Below, in pieces: positions 34,058-43,332 of a stretch of 64,000 nucleotides of DNA (positions are counted from its first letter, which is position 1; each line of letters begins with the position of its first letter). A program made the position numbers and the translations under genes. Below the pieces are notes generated by a model, which was not told the DNA's origin, did no database searches, and saw only the letters and a program-made list of their open reading frames with translations. This DNA comes from Polyangiaceae bacterium (GTDB lineage: Bacteria; Myxococcota_A; Polyangia; Polyangiales; Polyangiaceae). The stretch is from positions 1,302,001 through 1,366,000 of the forward strand of contig JADJRH010000001.1 in assembly GCA_016712345.1 (NCBI GenBank), given 5' to 3'.

Positions 34058-34143
34058 GCGTACACATAGGCGCGGCGCGAACAAATTGTGTACACAATAC
34101 AATTTGCGTACACAACATTCTCGCGCGCCCACTTTGCGTACAC
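34058..34143. repeat. Dense cluster of GYGTACRC palindromes between convergent genes
   Basis: GCGTACAC at 34058, GTGTACAC at 34088 (within TTGTGTACACAA), GCGTACAC at 34106 and 34136: four words in 86 bases of a 107-base gap. The clearest cluster in the window. Confidence 0.75.
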
Positions 34144-34150
34144 ATTACAG

Positions 34151-35314
34151 TCAGGCCGACCCGCCCATCTCCATCTTGGAGTAGTGGGCATCCCAGCGCG
34201 CGATCTCCGCCAAAAGCGGCTTTCCCACTTCGGTCGGCTTGCCATTGCCGAGCACCACCTCACACCCCTCGCGATTGGTTTTACGAATCTGCGCAAACCT
34301 CTTTTGAAAGTCTTCCGTCAGCGCTCGCGGATGTTTCGCTTCGGTCATCACCTCATAAAGCCGCGCCACCGGCAAAAATGCATGCACCGCCAACAGCACC
34401 CCGTGAAGCGGACGCGGATCGGGCCTCACAGGTGATGTGTACAGCGGCGACCACGCGTTTTCGAGCACTTCATCCAGTTCAAACAGCGCGTTGATCTTGT
34501 TGTGCGAAAACTCATGAATCAAAGCCTCTGTCATCGTCATGAGGCTCGGATGAAGCGTCATATAAATCGTACCAATCGCTTCTTGATACGACGCTGACAA
34601 GTGCCGCTGCTCATGAAATCCAACCGGCACAATTTGGTGAACGAACAGATCTATTTCGCCCGCCAAATCGGGCAAATGCTCTCGCACCAAATCAAACGCG
34701 TCGCGAAGCATGTCGCACCACACCCCGGGATCGCGGCCTCCGAGATCAATCGCGTTCCCTTCTTTGTCCGGGTGCGCTTCCTCCATCGCGAGCGGATTGT
34801 TGTCCACAACGGCGAGCACCACATTTTTCGAAACATCGAAAAACGGCGACGAAGTTTCGCCCGAAGCCAAGCGTACACTTCGATCAAAAAGTGAAACAAT
34901 TCGATCTGGATTTCGACAATCCGTCGCAGCCGGCAAGGGTACGCCCGCGCCCGAAAGGTCGTACCGAAGCGCCGCAAGCAGCTCCACAATCAGCGCATCA
35001 CGACGCAACTCAGACAGGCCCACCAAAGGCCGCAGACAGCGGATCAGCGCACTGATCGTCGGCCGTCGAAGCGCCGCCATCAGCGCTCCCGGATTTGCTT
35101 TCACCGCGGTTTCCACCGTTGCTCGAAGCACCGAAGCTTCAACCCGCGCCGAAGAAGGCGCCCTCACCGGCACCTCGGCCAGGTCGCGAACCAGCTTCTT
35201 CAGCGACGCCGACAGCACTTCTCGCGCCGTTGTGGACCCTTTTTCAGGAATTGTCAGATCGGTGATGGGGTGACCGATTCCGAGCCTGGATCGTGGAACA
35301 GCATCGCGACTCAT
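34151..35314 (-). CDS. HExxH-motif peptide-modification-type protein
   Basis: 387 residues. The HExxH motif is IHEFSHNKINALFEL at about residue 270, followed by SPLYTSPVRPDPRPLHGVLLAVHAFLPVARLYE; this pairing of HExxH with a PxRxDPRPxxG segment is the hallmark of the TIGR04267-type family, thought to be peptide-modifying oxygenases rather than proteases. It is the last gene of a three-gene operon with DotU-like and IcmF-like genes (gaps of 13 and 40 bases). No precursor peptide is visible. The family assignment is firm by pattern; the reaction in this context is unknown. Confidence 0.75.
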   Translation of the reverse strand: MSRDAVPRSRLGIGHPITDLTIPEKGSTTAREVLSASLKKLVRDLAEVPVRAPSSARVEASVLRATVETAVKANPGALMAALRRPTISALIRCLRPLVGLSELRRDALIVELLAALRYDLSGAGVPLPAATDCRNPDRIVSLFDRSVRLASGETSSPFFDVSKNVVLAVVDNNPLAMEEAHPDKEGNAIDLGGRDPGVWCDMLRDAFDLVREHLPDLAGEIDLFVHQIVPVGFHEQRHLSASYQEAIGTIYMTLHPSLMTMTEALIHEFSHNKINALFELDEVLENAWSPLYTSPVRPDPRPLHGVLLAVHAFLPVARLYEVMTEAKHPRALTEDFQKRFAQIRKTNREGCEVVLGNGKPTEVGKPLLAEIARWDAHYSKMEMGGSA

Positions 35315-35354
35315 GGGACTTCACCCGCGCGCCGGCTCTACATCGCCTCGCGCA

Positions 35355-36500
35355 TCAAACGGAAACAATCGGCAGGTTGTGTACACTTTCGTCGTTATGC
35401 GACGGCCGACTGTCTTTCGTTGCAAACACGATCGCCAAAATGATCGTAATGAGGAAAAGCGCCGCCGCGCCGATCAGCGAAAAGACAATCAACTTGTCAT
35501 CGCGCCAGCGCGTGCGCGTTGGAACAATGTCTTTGTCGGGCAGCACCACCACCTGCATGTATTGGTGCATTGGCAGACCCCCCGGCCGGGCGGGCGGCTG
35601 AAACACAGGCGGCGAGTACCCCATGCTGAAAAACCGCGCCACGCTCGCGCGAAGTTTGTCACCGGTGCCCGGAGTCGCCGAACCGATCGTCAGCGCACGC
35701 AGCCACGGCGCCCGCTCGTAGGCATTTCCAGCAGCCAACATGTGCAAGATCTGCCGCAATTTCTCCATCACAAGGCGCGACTCCGACAAGTGTTGGTAAG
35801 CGCGCGCTCGTTGATCGGGAGGATCATCCGACGACAATTTCGCCAAACAAAAGGCTTCCAACCGAGCAGCGAGCCCACCCAATTCTTCGTCCAGTTTGTC
35901 TTTTGCCTGCGACGTGAGCACATCGGCCGGCATCACAAAACCCCATGGATCCTCGCGCATTCGATCTTTGTTCCACTGGAACACGTCGGCAAAGCCCCAC
36001 AGGCAGTCATACCTCGAAACCGTGATGTACACAGGCACGTCGGCGTCGAGCGCGCGCACCACTTCCACCAAGTAGTTTCGCAGTTCGCGCCCATATCGCT
36101 CCAGTCCGGCCTCGTCCAAATCGACGAACTCCGAAACGCTCATCACCAAGAGCACGCCGTCGAGCGCTTCCCGCGGACGCGCCGTTTTCAACTCTGTACA
36201 CAACATCCCAAGCGCGGGCCGATCGCGCTCGGGCCCCACCACCTGACGCTGCGGCTCAATAAACACCGCCTCCTGCGCCATCCAATATGTGCAGTATTGC
36301 TGCGGCAAACCCGTATTTACGCGCCCGTCTCCATCAGGCCACGTCAGGTTCATCGCTCGCAAAACGGTTGAACGTCCGGCACCGGGTTCACCCAGCACCA
36401 AATAAAACGGGATCGCATAAATCCCCTGCGGATCGCCCGGCTTCATTCGCTGGACAGCCGCGTTTACCGCCGCGATCTCGTATACGAACGGTGTACTCAT
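35355..36500 (-). CDS. Miniature IcmF/TssM-like NTPase with C-terminal membrane helix
   Basis: 381 residues, against more than 1100 in true TssM. The N-terminal region matches the TssM NTPase: YLVLGEPGAGRSTVLRAMNLTWP (Walker A variant), DGVLLVMSVSEFVDLDEAGLERYGRELRNYLVEVVRALDADVPVYITVSRYDCLWGFADVF, ending in an Arg/Asp-rich linker. The only transmembrane helix is C-terminal (about 338-362, LIVFSLIGAAALFLITIILAI). True TssM has N-terminal helices and a large periplasmic part, both missing here. It follows a DotU-like gene by 13 bases, supporting a complex between them. Confidence 0.8.
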   Translation of the reverse strand: MSTPFVYEIAAVNAAVQRMKPGDPQGIYAIPFYLVLGEPGAGRSTVLRAMNLTWPDGDGRVNTGLPQQYCTYWMAQEAVFIEPQRQVVGPERDRPALGMLCTELKTARPREALDGVLLVMSVSEFVDLDEAGLERYGRELRNYLVEVVRALDADVPVYITVSRYDCLWGFADVFQWNKDRMREDPWGFVMPADVLTSQAKDKLDEELGGLAARLEAFCLAKLSSDDPPDQRARAYQHLSESRLVMEKLRQILHMLAAGNAYERAPWLRALTIGSATPGTGDKLRASVARFFSMGYSPPVFQPPARPGGLPMHQYMQVVVLPDKDIVPTRTRWRDDKLIVFSLIGAAALFLITIILAIVFATKDSRPSHNDESVHNLPIVSV

Positions 36501-36513
36501 GCGACTATCGTCC

Positions 36514-37161
36514 TCAAACGTTCGAAACGATCACAAGCACAAGGGAGAGCAGCATCAATGCGAGCGACGTGAGCGCGATCGCCCGACCAAACCAGAGCTG
36601 CTTAAACCACGGCTCCCGGGCCACAAGCTTTGACGGGCCGGCATCGGAGCGCACCTGCTTGAGTACACCTCCCTGCCGATCGCGATCCGGATCCACACCG
36701 AGGCGCACCGTCAGCTCATGACGAAACTGCACGAGTTCGTACCGATTGGCCCCCGGAAGCCCATATTTTCCGAGAAATCCAATGCCAAGCACCACCATAA
36801 ATGTGGCGAGCACATTCGGCGAAGCTTCGCGAACGCGGCGCAGTCGATCATAAAACTCAACACCCGCGTTGTTCGTCATCCAACGCGCAGCCTGCAACGG
36901 TCGCTGCCCCCACAACATTCGCAAGTCGGGAAACGCCATCGCCACTTCATCAATGAGCGCCGCGATCGCAAACATCCCATCGTCGGCAATCTGCACCGGA
37001 AGCGCCTGCGCCTCTTTCGACATCTTCAGCTCATCGAGCAGCAGATTCGCTTGCCGGAACACATGATCCGGAGGCGGCCTGCGCGGCGACTGAAGCAGAA
37101 GACACACCCAGAGCAGAAGCTCTTCACCAAAAACACCAACCGAGCGTTCTACCGAAGCCAC
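36514..37161 (-). CDS. DotU/TssL-like inner-membrane protein
   Basis: 215 residues: the cytoplasmic DotU domain (HVFRQANLLLDELKMSKEAQALPVQIADDGMFAIAALIDEVAMAFPDL ... ARWMTNNAGVEFYDRLRRVREA, then FMVVLGIGFLGKYG) and a single C-terminal transmembrane anchor (about 190-213). This is the T6SS/T4BSS accessory protein that pairs with IcmF/TssM. No other type VI genes (tube, sheath, baseplate, ClpV) occur in the window. It starts the three-gene operon and diverges from enolase. Confidence 0.88.
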   Translation of the reverse strand: MASVERSVGVFGEELLLWVCLLLQSPRRPPPDHVFRQANLLLDELKMSKEAQALPVQIADDGMFAIAALIDEVAMAFPDLRMLWGQRPLQAARWMTNNAGVEFYDRLRRVREASPNVLATFMVVLGIGFLGKYGLPGANRYELVQFRHELTVRLGVDPDRDRQGGVLKQVRSDAGPSKLVAREPWFKQLWFGRAIALTSLALMLLSLVLVIVSNV

Positions 37162-37320
37162 TTTTCGTCGATACGCTAGTACACCGCACGACGATCCCGG
37201 AAGAACAATCGCGACCCCTGCGATCTACGGCTTTACTGCTCGGGGACCACTTGTGGGAAGTGTGTAACAATCTCGATTGACCCTTTTCCCCCATCGGACA
37301 AAGGGGTAAGCCCACGCCTC

Positions 37321-38598
37321 ATGAGCGAAATCTTGAGCGTTCGCGAACTGGAAATTCTCAATTCACGCGGCAATCCCACCGTCATGGCGGAGGTCGCAAC
37401 CGAACTTGGTATTGGCCAAGCCGCCGTACCGAGTGGAGCGTCCACCGGTGAACACGAAGCGGTAGAGCTTCGCGACGGTGACAAGGCCCGCTACCTGGGC
37501 AAAGGCGTATTAAAAGCCGTTCACCACGTTGAAACCATCCTCGCCCCCGCCATCAGCGGAATGGATGTGTTTGACCAACCTGAAATCGACAAAGTTCTTA
37601 TTGATGCCGACGGCACACACAACAAGGCCAAAATCGGCGCCAATGCCATATTAGCCGTTTCAATGGCTGTTGCCCGCGCTGCCGCAGAAGCCGTAGATCT
37701 ACCCCTTTGGCGATATCTCGGCGGCGCAAGCGCCCGGGTGCTCCCCACCCCAATGATGAACATCTTAAACGGTGGAATGCACGCTGACAACGGCCTTGAG
37801 ATTCAAGAGTTCATGATCGTTCCGCACGGCGGAGCCACCTTCTCAGAAGCACTGAGAATGGGCGTTGAAGTCTTTCACACCCTCAAATCCCTTTTAAAGA
37901 AAGACGGCCTCGTTACCGCCGTCGGCGATGAAGGTGGGTTTGCTCCGCGCCTATCATCCAATGAAGCCGCCATTGGGTACATTCTCAAAGCCATTGAAGC
38001 CGCCGGTTATAAACCCGGTGAACAAATCTCCCTCGCACTCGACGCCGCATTGAGCGAGTTTTACGACGACGAAACCCAACGGTACACCTTTGATAAAGCG
38101 CAAAAGACCCGCGAAGAAATCGTCGCCATCTGGGAAACCTGGTGTTCCAAATACCCAATGGTATCTATTGAAGACGGCTGTTCAGAAAGTGACGCCGCAG
38201 GGTGGAAGCTTTTAACAGAACGCCTTGGAAAAAAAATTCAACTCGTGGGTGACGATCTGTTCGTTACAAGCCCCGCCCGCCTCGCAAAAGGCATTGAAGA
38301 CGGCATTGCCAACTCCATCCTTATCAAACTCAATCAAATCGGCACCGTGACAGAAACGCTCGACTGCATTCGCACGGCGTCGGAAGCTGGGTACACAAGC
38401 ATCATCTCGCACCGTTCCGGTGAAACAGAAGATGCTTTTATCGCCGACCTCGCCGTTGCCACCAATGCGGGCCAAATCAAAACCGGCTCCGCCTCCCGCT
38501 CCGACCGCATTGCCAAATACAATCAGCTATTGCGCATTGAACGTACTCTGGGCAGCTCCGCCGTATTCGCGGGCAAAAAAGCCTTCCGCCTGCGGTAG
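37321..38598 (+). CDS. eno: Enolase
   Basis: 425 residues, the usual size. It converts 2-phosphoglycerate to phosphoenolpyruvate in glycolysis and gluconeogenesis. Motifs: ILNSRGNPTVMAEV at the N-terminus, the loop SGASTGEHEAVELRDGD, ILNGGMHADNGLEIQEFM, VGDEGGFAP, the metal ligands in SIEDG and LVGDDLFVT, SHRSGETED, and KTGSASRSDRIAKYNQLLRIE. Small departures from the commonest motifs (NGGMHADNG, ASEF replaced by LSEF) do not affect the metal-binding acids. It diverges from the DotU operon. Confidence 0.97.
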   Translation: MSEILSVRELEILNSRGNPTVMAEVATELGIGQAAVPSGASTGEHEAVELRDGDKARYLGKGVLKAVHHVETILAPAISGMDVFDQPEIDKVLIDADGTHNKAKIGANAILAVSMAVARAAAEAVDLPLWRYLGGASARVLPTPMMNILNGGMHADNGLEIQEFMIVPHGGATFSEALRMGVEVFHTLKSLLKKDGLVTAVGDEGGFAPRLSSNEAAIGYILKAIEAAGYKPGEQISLALDAALSEFYDDETQRYTFDKAQKTREEIVAIWETWCSKYPMVSIEDGCSESDAAGWKLLTERLGKKIQLVGDDLFVTSPARLAKGIEDGIANSILIKLNQIGTVTETLDCIRTASEAGYTSIISHRSGETEDAFIADLAVATNAGQIKTGSASRSDRIAKYNQLLRIERTLGSSAVFAGKKAFRLR

Positions 38599-38697
38599 GC
38601 CCCGGGCGCTCCATGAACATGGAGAGCCCGTGGACATTTCACGAATCCGCAAACCCCGCGCTTGCCGCTTCGCACAACGTTTGGCATACCGGCGCGC

Positions 38698-39840
38698 ATG
38701 GCAAAGTCCAAGGTCGCCGTCCTCAAGGTCAAGCCCGCCACCATCCTCAACGACATCGAGCGCCTCACGCAGCTCGCCGACATGAAGAGCGCGCTTGACC
38801 CTTCCACCACCACCATCCTCAAAGACAACATCTCATGGCATTACCCCTTCCCGGGGGCCAACACCACTCCTTGGCAGCTTGAAGGCACCATCTTGGCCCT
38901 GCAAAACCAGGGTTTCAAAGACATCTCCTGTGTCCAAAACAAAACCGTAGTTACCAATGCCTTCAAAGGCGAAGACCTTAACAACTACGTACCCCTCTTT
39001 CGCAAATACAATATCCCCGTTTTATACAACTTCCGCGATGAAGACATGCGATGGGTAGAATATCGACCCAAGGCCAAAATGCACGTGCTCGACCACATCT
39101 TTCCGCACGGCATTAAAATCCCCGACTACTTCTTCGGCAAAAACATACTTCACCTCCCCACTGTCAAGTGCCACATCTATACAACCACCACCGGCGCCAT
39201 GAAAAACGCGTTCGGCGGCCTCCTCGCAACGCATCGCCACTATACCCATACGTGGATTCACCGCACCCTTGTTGACCTCCTCGCCATTCAAAAAGAAATT
39301 CATTCAGGCTTGTTCGCCATTATGGACGGCACCACCGCCGGCAACGGACCCGGCCCGCGCACCATGTTCCCCGTGATCAAAGACTACATGCTCGCGTCCT
39401 CCGACCAGGTAGCCATTGATGCGGTTGCCGCCAAAATGATGGGGTTTGACCCAATGAGTTTGGAGTTTATCAATGTCGCCCACAACGACGGCCTCGGCGT
39501 CGGCGACCCGCGCGACATTGAGGTGGTAGGTGCCGACATCTCCGGTGAAAGCTGGGGTTTTGAAGTGGGTGACAACGGCGCCAGCAAAGTGGGCGACTTT
39601 ATGTGGTTTGGCCCCATGAAGCGTTTTCAAAAACTCTTCTTCCATACTCCCCTTGTCAACGCCTTCATCTTTGGAAGTGAGGCCTATCACGACTATTATC
39701 GGTGGCCCCTCAAAGACAAAAAAACCTTCGAAGACTGGAAAGAAAATACCCATTGGGGCCGCCTCTTCGACGCCTACATCCAAGGCCACCCCAACACCAT
39801 TATTCAACCCAGCACCACATCCGCCTCCCCCGCCGCGTAA
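38698..39840 (+). CDS. DUF362-type protein
   Basis: 380 residues from the ATG at 38698 (MAKSKVAVLKVKPATIL). The DUF362 layout is seen in ILKDNISWHYPFPGANTTPWQLEGTILALQNQGF, then KCHIYTTTTGAMKNAFGGL, FAIMDGTTAGNGPGPRTM, and SSDQVAIDAVAAKMMGFDP. Unlike many members it has no ferredoxin-type cysteine clusters. The biochemical function of the family is unresolved. It stands downstream of enolase by 99 bases. Confidence 0.8.
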   Translation: MAKSKVAVLKVKPATILNDIERLTQLADMKSALDPSTTTILKDNISWHYPFPGANTTPWQLEGTILALQNQGFKDISCVQNKTVVTNAFKGEDLNNYVPLFRKYNIPVLYNFRDEDMRWVEYRPKAKMHVLDHIFPHGIKIPDYFFGKNILHLPTVKCHIYTTTTGAMKNAFGGLLATHRHYTHTWIHRTLVDLLAIQKEIHSGLFAIMDGTTAGNGPGPRTMFPVIKDYMLASSDQVAIDAVAAKMMGFDPMSLEFINVAHNDGLGVGDPRDIEVVGADISGESWGFEVGDNGASKVGDFMWFGPMKRFQKLFFHTPLVNAFIFGSEAYHDYYRWPLKDKKTFEDWKENTHWGRLFDAYIQGHPNTIIQPSTTSASPAA

Positions 39841-39846
39841 AAAACT

Positions 39847-39875
39847 GTAGCACGCTCTACTAAAATTCGTGCTAC
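39847..39875 (+). terminator. Hairpin after the DUF362 gene
   Basis: GTAGCACG, a 13-base loop, CGTGCTAC: an 8-bp perfect stem just after the stop at 39840 and ahead of the receptor gene at 39927. No T run follows. Confidence 0.4.
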
Positions 39876-39926
39876 GCTTGGCCCTACCACGCAACCGACT
39901 GCGTGGCTCGTCCGTAGGGCCTCACA

Positions 39927-42455
39927 GTGCACCGTTCGCTGTTTCTCCAGCTACGCGTTTCCAAGATCGCGCGGCTCATTCTACTTGGCCTCGCATGGGC
40001 GCTTCTCGTCGCCATGCCGCGCCTCGCTGCGGCCCACGACGCCGTTGTCCCACCCGTTCCGCTGACACAGTCGCTCGGACAATGGCCTGACCAACCTCAC
40101 GACCACGACCTGATCGTGCCCGTTCAACTCCAAGTTGCCCCCGACGGAACGGTAGAATCGGTCACAATTGAAGCAAGCCTCGGCCCCCAGTTTGACAACG
40201 CCGCCATTGCCGCCGCTAAAACATTCACATTCACACCCGCACAAAAAGCTGGAAAACCTGTCTCCGCTCGCATTCGATCCGTTGTTCGATTTCAAGGATC
40301 ACCGGCAACAAACCTACCCACAGGGCCCAACGCCTCCTCCGCTTCGCCGCAAGCCTCAACCCCTCCCGTCTACCCAACCTCTCCCACGCCGACACCCGCT
40401 CGTACTTCATCGGCCACATCCGTCGATCAAACGTCGTTGGTATCGGGAAAGCCTTCAAAAACAGCCCCTCCAAACGTATCTACCCAGTCTATACCTCCTG
40501 TTGATGTCAACATCCAGGGGCAACTTCCGCCCCGGAGCGCTTCTGAAACGGTGCGCACAGCCGAAAATATCCGCGCCGTTCCGCGCCGCACAGGAAGCGA
40601 CGCACTTCTCGTGGTTCCCGGCGTTTTTCTCACCCAACACAGCGGTGAAGGCAAAGCCCACCAAATCTTCCTACGCGGCTTTGACGCCGTTCACGGTCAA
40701 GATGTTGAAGTTTGGCTAGGAGGTGTCCCCGTCAACGAAGTGTCCAACGTCCACGGCCAAGGGTACGCCGATCTCCACTTCGTTCTACCTGAAACCATCG
40801 GCCAAGTTCGCGGTCAACCCGGCACGTTTGACCCGCGCCAGGGCGACTTTGCCGTCGCCGGTACCGTCCGATACGACCTTGCCCTCGACGATCCCGGCTT
40901 CATCGCCAAAGGTACACTTGGCACCTTCGGCACCAAACGCCTCTTTCTAGCCTACCATCCCCCTTCCATGGATGCGGCCACCTTTGCCGCCGCTGAACTC
41001 TACTCCACCGACGGCTTTGGCCCCTCGCGCGCCGCATCGCGGGCGTCCCTCACAGCGCAGGCTCAGTACGATATCGGCCCAGTGCGCGCCCGCATTTTGG
41101 CAGCCGCCGCCACGGGTAGGTTTGATTCGCCCGGTGTGTTGCCGCTCGCCCAACTCCAGCGAGGGCAGGTAGACCGATTTGCCACCCTCGACCCAAAGCA
41201 GGGTGGACAGTCCACCCGCGTTCAAGTTGGCCTTGACCTAACCAACCACCAAGGCACCGACAAGTGGTCGTTAGCCCCCTATTTTATCTTTCGAAACCTC
41301 CGCCTCCGCAACAACTTTACCGGGTTTCTACTTGACCCGGTGGACGGTGATTCTACGCAGCAGATCAACGACAGCATCACCGTCGGCGCCACCGCTTTCT
41401 ACCGCCGTAAAATTCAAATTCTACACCCCACAGACACGTTTGAAATCGGGCTCTCCGCTCGCAACGATTGGATCGATCAATCCCAACGCCGCCTCTCCTT
41501 CGTGAGCGACGCCGTCACCGCCGACCTCGTTCATGCCAACGTCCGCGCCACCGACATCGGCGCGTACATAGATGGTCAGATCCGCCCTGTGAGCCGCCTC
41601 ACTATTCGCGGCGGCCTTCGCGCCGACGGACTCTCCTACGCCACAGAAAATAAACTCGATGGTCAAGGACAAGCCCGCTCCGCAATGGGTTTTCACCTCG
41701 GCGGAAAAGGCACTGTCGACTTTTTGGCCGCCCCGGGGTTTCACCTGCTCGCCGCCGCTGGACAGGGCTTTCGCTCTCCCCAAGCCCGCAGCTTGGGCGA
41801 CGGTGAACGCACACCGTTTGCGAGTGTCAACTCTTTTGAACTCGGGGCCCGTTACAAAAACCAGGTATTTGACGCGTACGCCGCCGGGTTCTACACCATG
41901 CTCGACAAAGACCTGGTGTTTGACCATGTCACCGGCCGCAACGAAAGTGTACCTTCCACCCAGCGCGCCGGCTTCTCGCTTGACGCCACGCTGCGGCCTT
42001 CATCGGCGTTTCTCGCCACCGTCAGCGTGACCTATACCCATGCCTCGTTCACCGGATCCGATGAAAGGTACACCTCCGGCGATCTGCTCCCCTACGTTCC
42101 TCAACTGGTCGCCCGAACCGAAGCCGCTTTTACACCGTACCTAACCACTCTCTGGAAACGCAGCCTCACCGCGCACCTTGGTTTCGGAACCACCCTTCTC
42201 CACAGCCGTCCCCTTCCCTATGCTGAAATTGGGCATGATATTTTCACAGCCGACACGCGCCTCGGGCTGCGGCTGAAGGAGTTGGAGCTTACAGCCGACT
42301 TCACCAACCTTTTTGATGCCAAATATTATGACGGCGAGTTTGTGTACACATCTGCCTGGGATCGCAGCAGCGCCCCCAGCCTGCTGCCCAGCCGCCATGT
42401 TACGATCGGCCCACCGTTTGGAGCCTTTTTCTCTCTCACCCTGCGTCTTTCTTAA
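39927..42455 (+). CDS. TonB-dependent receptor with an N-terminal TonB-C-like domain
   Basis: 842 residues; GTG start 39927. Signal peptide to about LAAAHD (residue 36), then a TonB C-terminal-like domain at about 60-125 (DLIVPVQLQVAPDGTVESVTIEASLGPQFDNAAIAAAKTFTFTPA), a Pro/Thr/Ser linker, the plug (about 205-330, SASETVRTAENIRAVPRRTGSDALLVVPGV, FLRGFDAVHGQDVEVWLGG) and the beta-barrel ending in a C-terminal ...FSLTLRLS. Receptors of this kind import metal chelates or other scarce ligands. Neighbouring lipoproteins in the same direction may bind the ligand. A His-rich patch (PHDHDL) is a hint of metal handling only. Confidence 0.9.
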   Translation: MHRSLFLQLRVSKIARLILLGLAWALLVAMPRLAAAHDAVVPPVPLTQSLGQWPDQPHDHDLIVPVQLQVAPDGTVESVTIEASLGPQFDNAAIAAAKTFTFTPAQKAGKPVSARIRSVVRFQGSPATNLPTGPNASSASPQASTPPVYPTSPTPTPARTSSATSVDQTSLVSGKPSKTAPPNVSTQSIPPVDVNIQGQLPPRSASETVRTAENIRAVPRRTGSDALLVVPGVFLTQHSGEGKAHQIFLRGFDAVHGQDVEVWLGGVPVNEVSNVHGQGYADLHFVLPETIGQVRGQPGTFDPRQGDFAVAGTVRYDLALDDPGFIAKGTLGTFGTKRLFLAYHPPSMDAATFAAAELYSTDGFGPSRAASRASLTAQAQYDIGPVRARILAAAATGRFDSPGVLPLAQLQRGQVDRFATLDPKQGGQSTRVQVGLDLTNHQGTDKWSLAPYFIFRNLRLRNNFTGFLLDPVDGDSTQQINDSITVGATAFYRRKIQILHPTDTFEIGLSARNDWIDQSQRRLSFVSDAVTADLVHANVRATDIGAYIDGQIRPVSRLTIRGGLRADGLSYATENKLDGQGQARSAMGFHLGGKGTVDFLAAPGFHLLAAAGQGFRSPQARSLGDGERTPFASVNSFELGARYKNQVFDAYAAGFYTMLDKDLVFDHVTGRNESVPSTQRAGFSLDATLRPSSAFLATVSVTYTHASFTGSDERYTSGDLLPYVPQLVARTEAAFTPYLTTLWKRSLTAHLGFGTTLLHSRPLPYAEIGHDIFTADTRLGLRLKELELTADFTNLFDAKYYDGEFVYTSAWDRSSAPSLLPSRHVTIGPPFGAFFSLTLRLS

Positions 42456-42478
42456 CCGTCCACCTTGGAGATCTACCC

Positions 42479-43312
42479 ATGGTCCGTTTGGCAAAACAAC
42501 TCAGCCTCGCCACCGCAGCGGCCGCTGCCCTCGTCGGCGCTCAACTGGGACTTGGAGCCACCTTGTCAGGCTGCGGTGAAACCGGCGGAAAGCGAATCAC
42601 CCTATCCACCGAGGTTGTGGTTGCCCAAGGCGCAACCCAATCGTTTTTTAACGACCACGGATGGCAAATCCAATTTACCCAAGCATACCTTTCTGTCGGC
42701 GCGCTCTACTACTTTACCGGCCCTCCCGTTGTTGCACATAACAACTCTCTACCCCACTGGAAGGGCTTTTTGACAATCCCAACGGCGCACGCCCACCCCG
42801 GACACTACTCCGAGGGTGACGCCCTTGGTGAAATGGTCGAGCCGCAGACCATTAACCTGCTCGACCCTGACTTTTTGGCCCCCTCCGAAGCGGTCACAGG
42901 ACACTACGAATCCGCTCGATTCACCTTTCAAAACCCACCCGAAGGAGAACTCGCCCCCATGTTGGAGAGTCATGTCATCCTCATTGAAGGTCAAGCATCC
43001 AAAGAAAACGTGACCATCTCCTTCCGTGCGACGGCTGATGAGTCGGATATTCTCAACGCCGACGGAAATCCGTTCGTGGAGGGGTGCGTGTTCAAAGTCG
43101 TCGATATTGAATCGTCGGGAAAAGTCACTCTCACAATCCACCCTGAAGTGTGGTTTGACCAGGTTGACTTTTCACTTGTTTCGCCGTCTGAAAACGGTGA
43201 GCCCGTCAACCTTACCCCGGGTGAAATCCCCCACAAAGCCTTCGTTCGCGGCCTCAAAAAAGGCACGGCCTATGACTTTGCTTTCGTGGCAGATTCATCT
43301 CCTTCCAACTGA
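42479..43312 (+). CDS. Lipoprotein, probable ligand-binding partner of the receptor (1)
   Basis: 277 residues. The signal ends GATLSGC at about residue 32. The mature part begins STEVVVAQGATQSFFNDHGWQIQFTQAYLSVGALYYFTG and carries a His-rich stretch (AHAHPGHYSEGD) and a cysteine in FVEGCVFKVV. The pattern of a Trp, then IQFT...L.VGAL corresponds to the same place in the next gene. Only 23 bases follow the receptor gene, so it is in the same operon. Role in capturing the receptor's ligand is an inference. Confidence 0.75.
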   Translation: MVRLAKQLSLATAAAAALVGAQLGLGATLSGCGETGGKRITLSTEVVVAQGATQSFFNDHGWQIQFTQAYLSVGALYYFTGPPVVAHNNSLPHWKGFLTIPTAHAHPGHYSEGDALGEMVEPQTINLLDPDFLAPSEAVTGHYESARFTFQNPPEGELAPMLESHVILIEGQASKENVTISFRATADESDILNADGNPFVEGCVFKVVDIESSGKVTLTIHPEVWFDQVDFSLVSPSENGEPVNLTPGEIPHKAFVRGLKKGTAYDFAFVADSSPSN

Positions 43313-43332
43313 CTTTCTACCCAAGGCAAACC

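Noticed and set aside
34151..37161. Complete type VI secretion cluster
   Set aside because: Only DotU- and partial IcmF-like proteins are present; no sheath, tube, ClpV or VgrG gene was found in the window.
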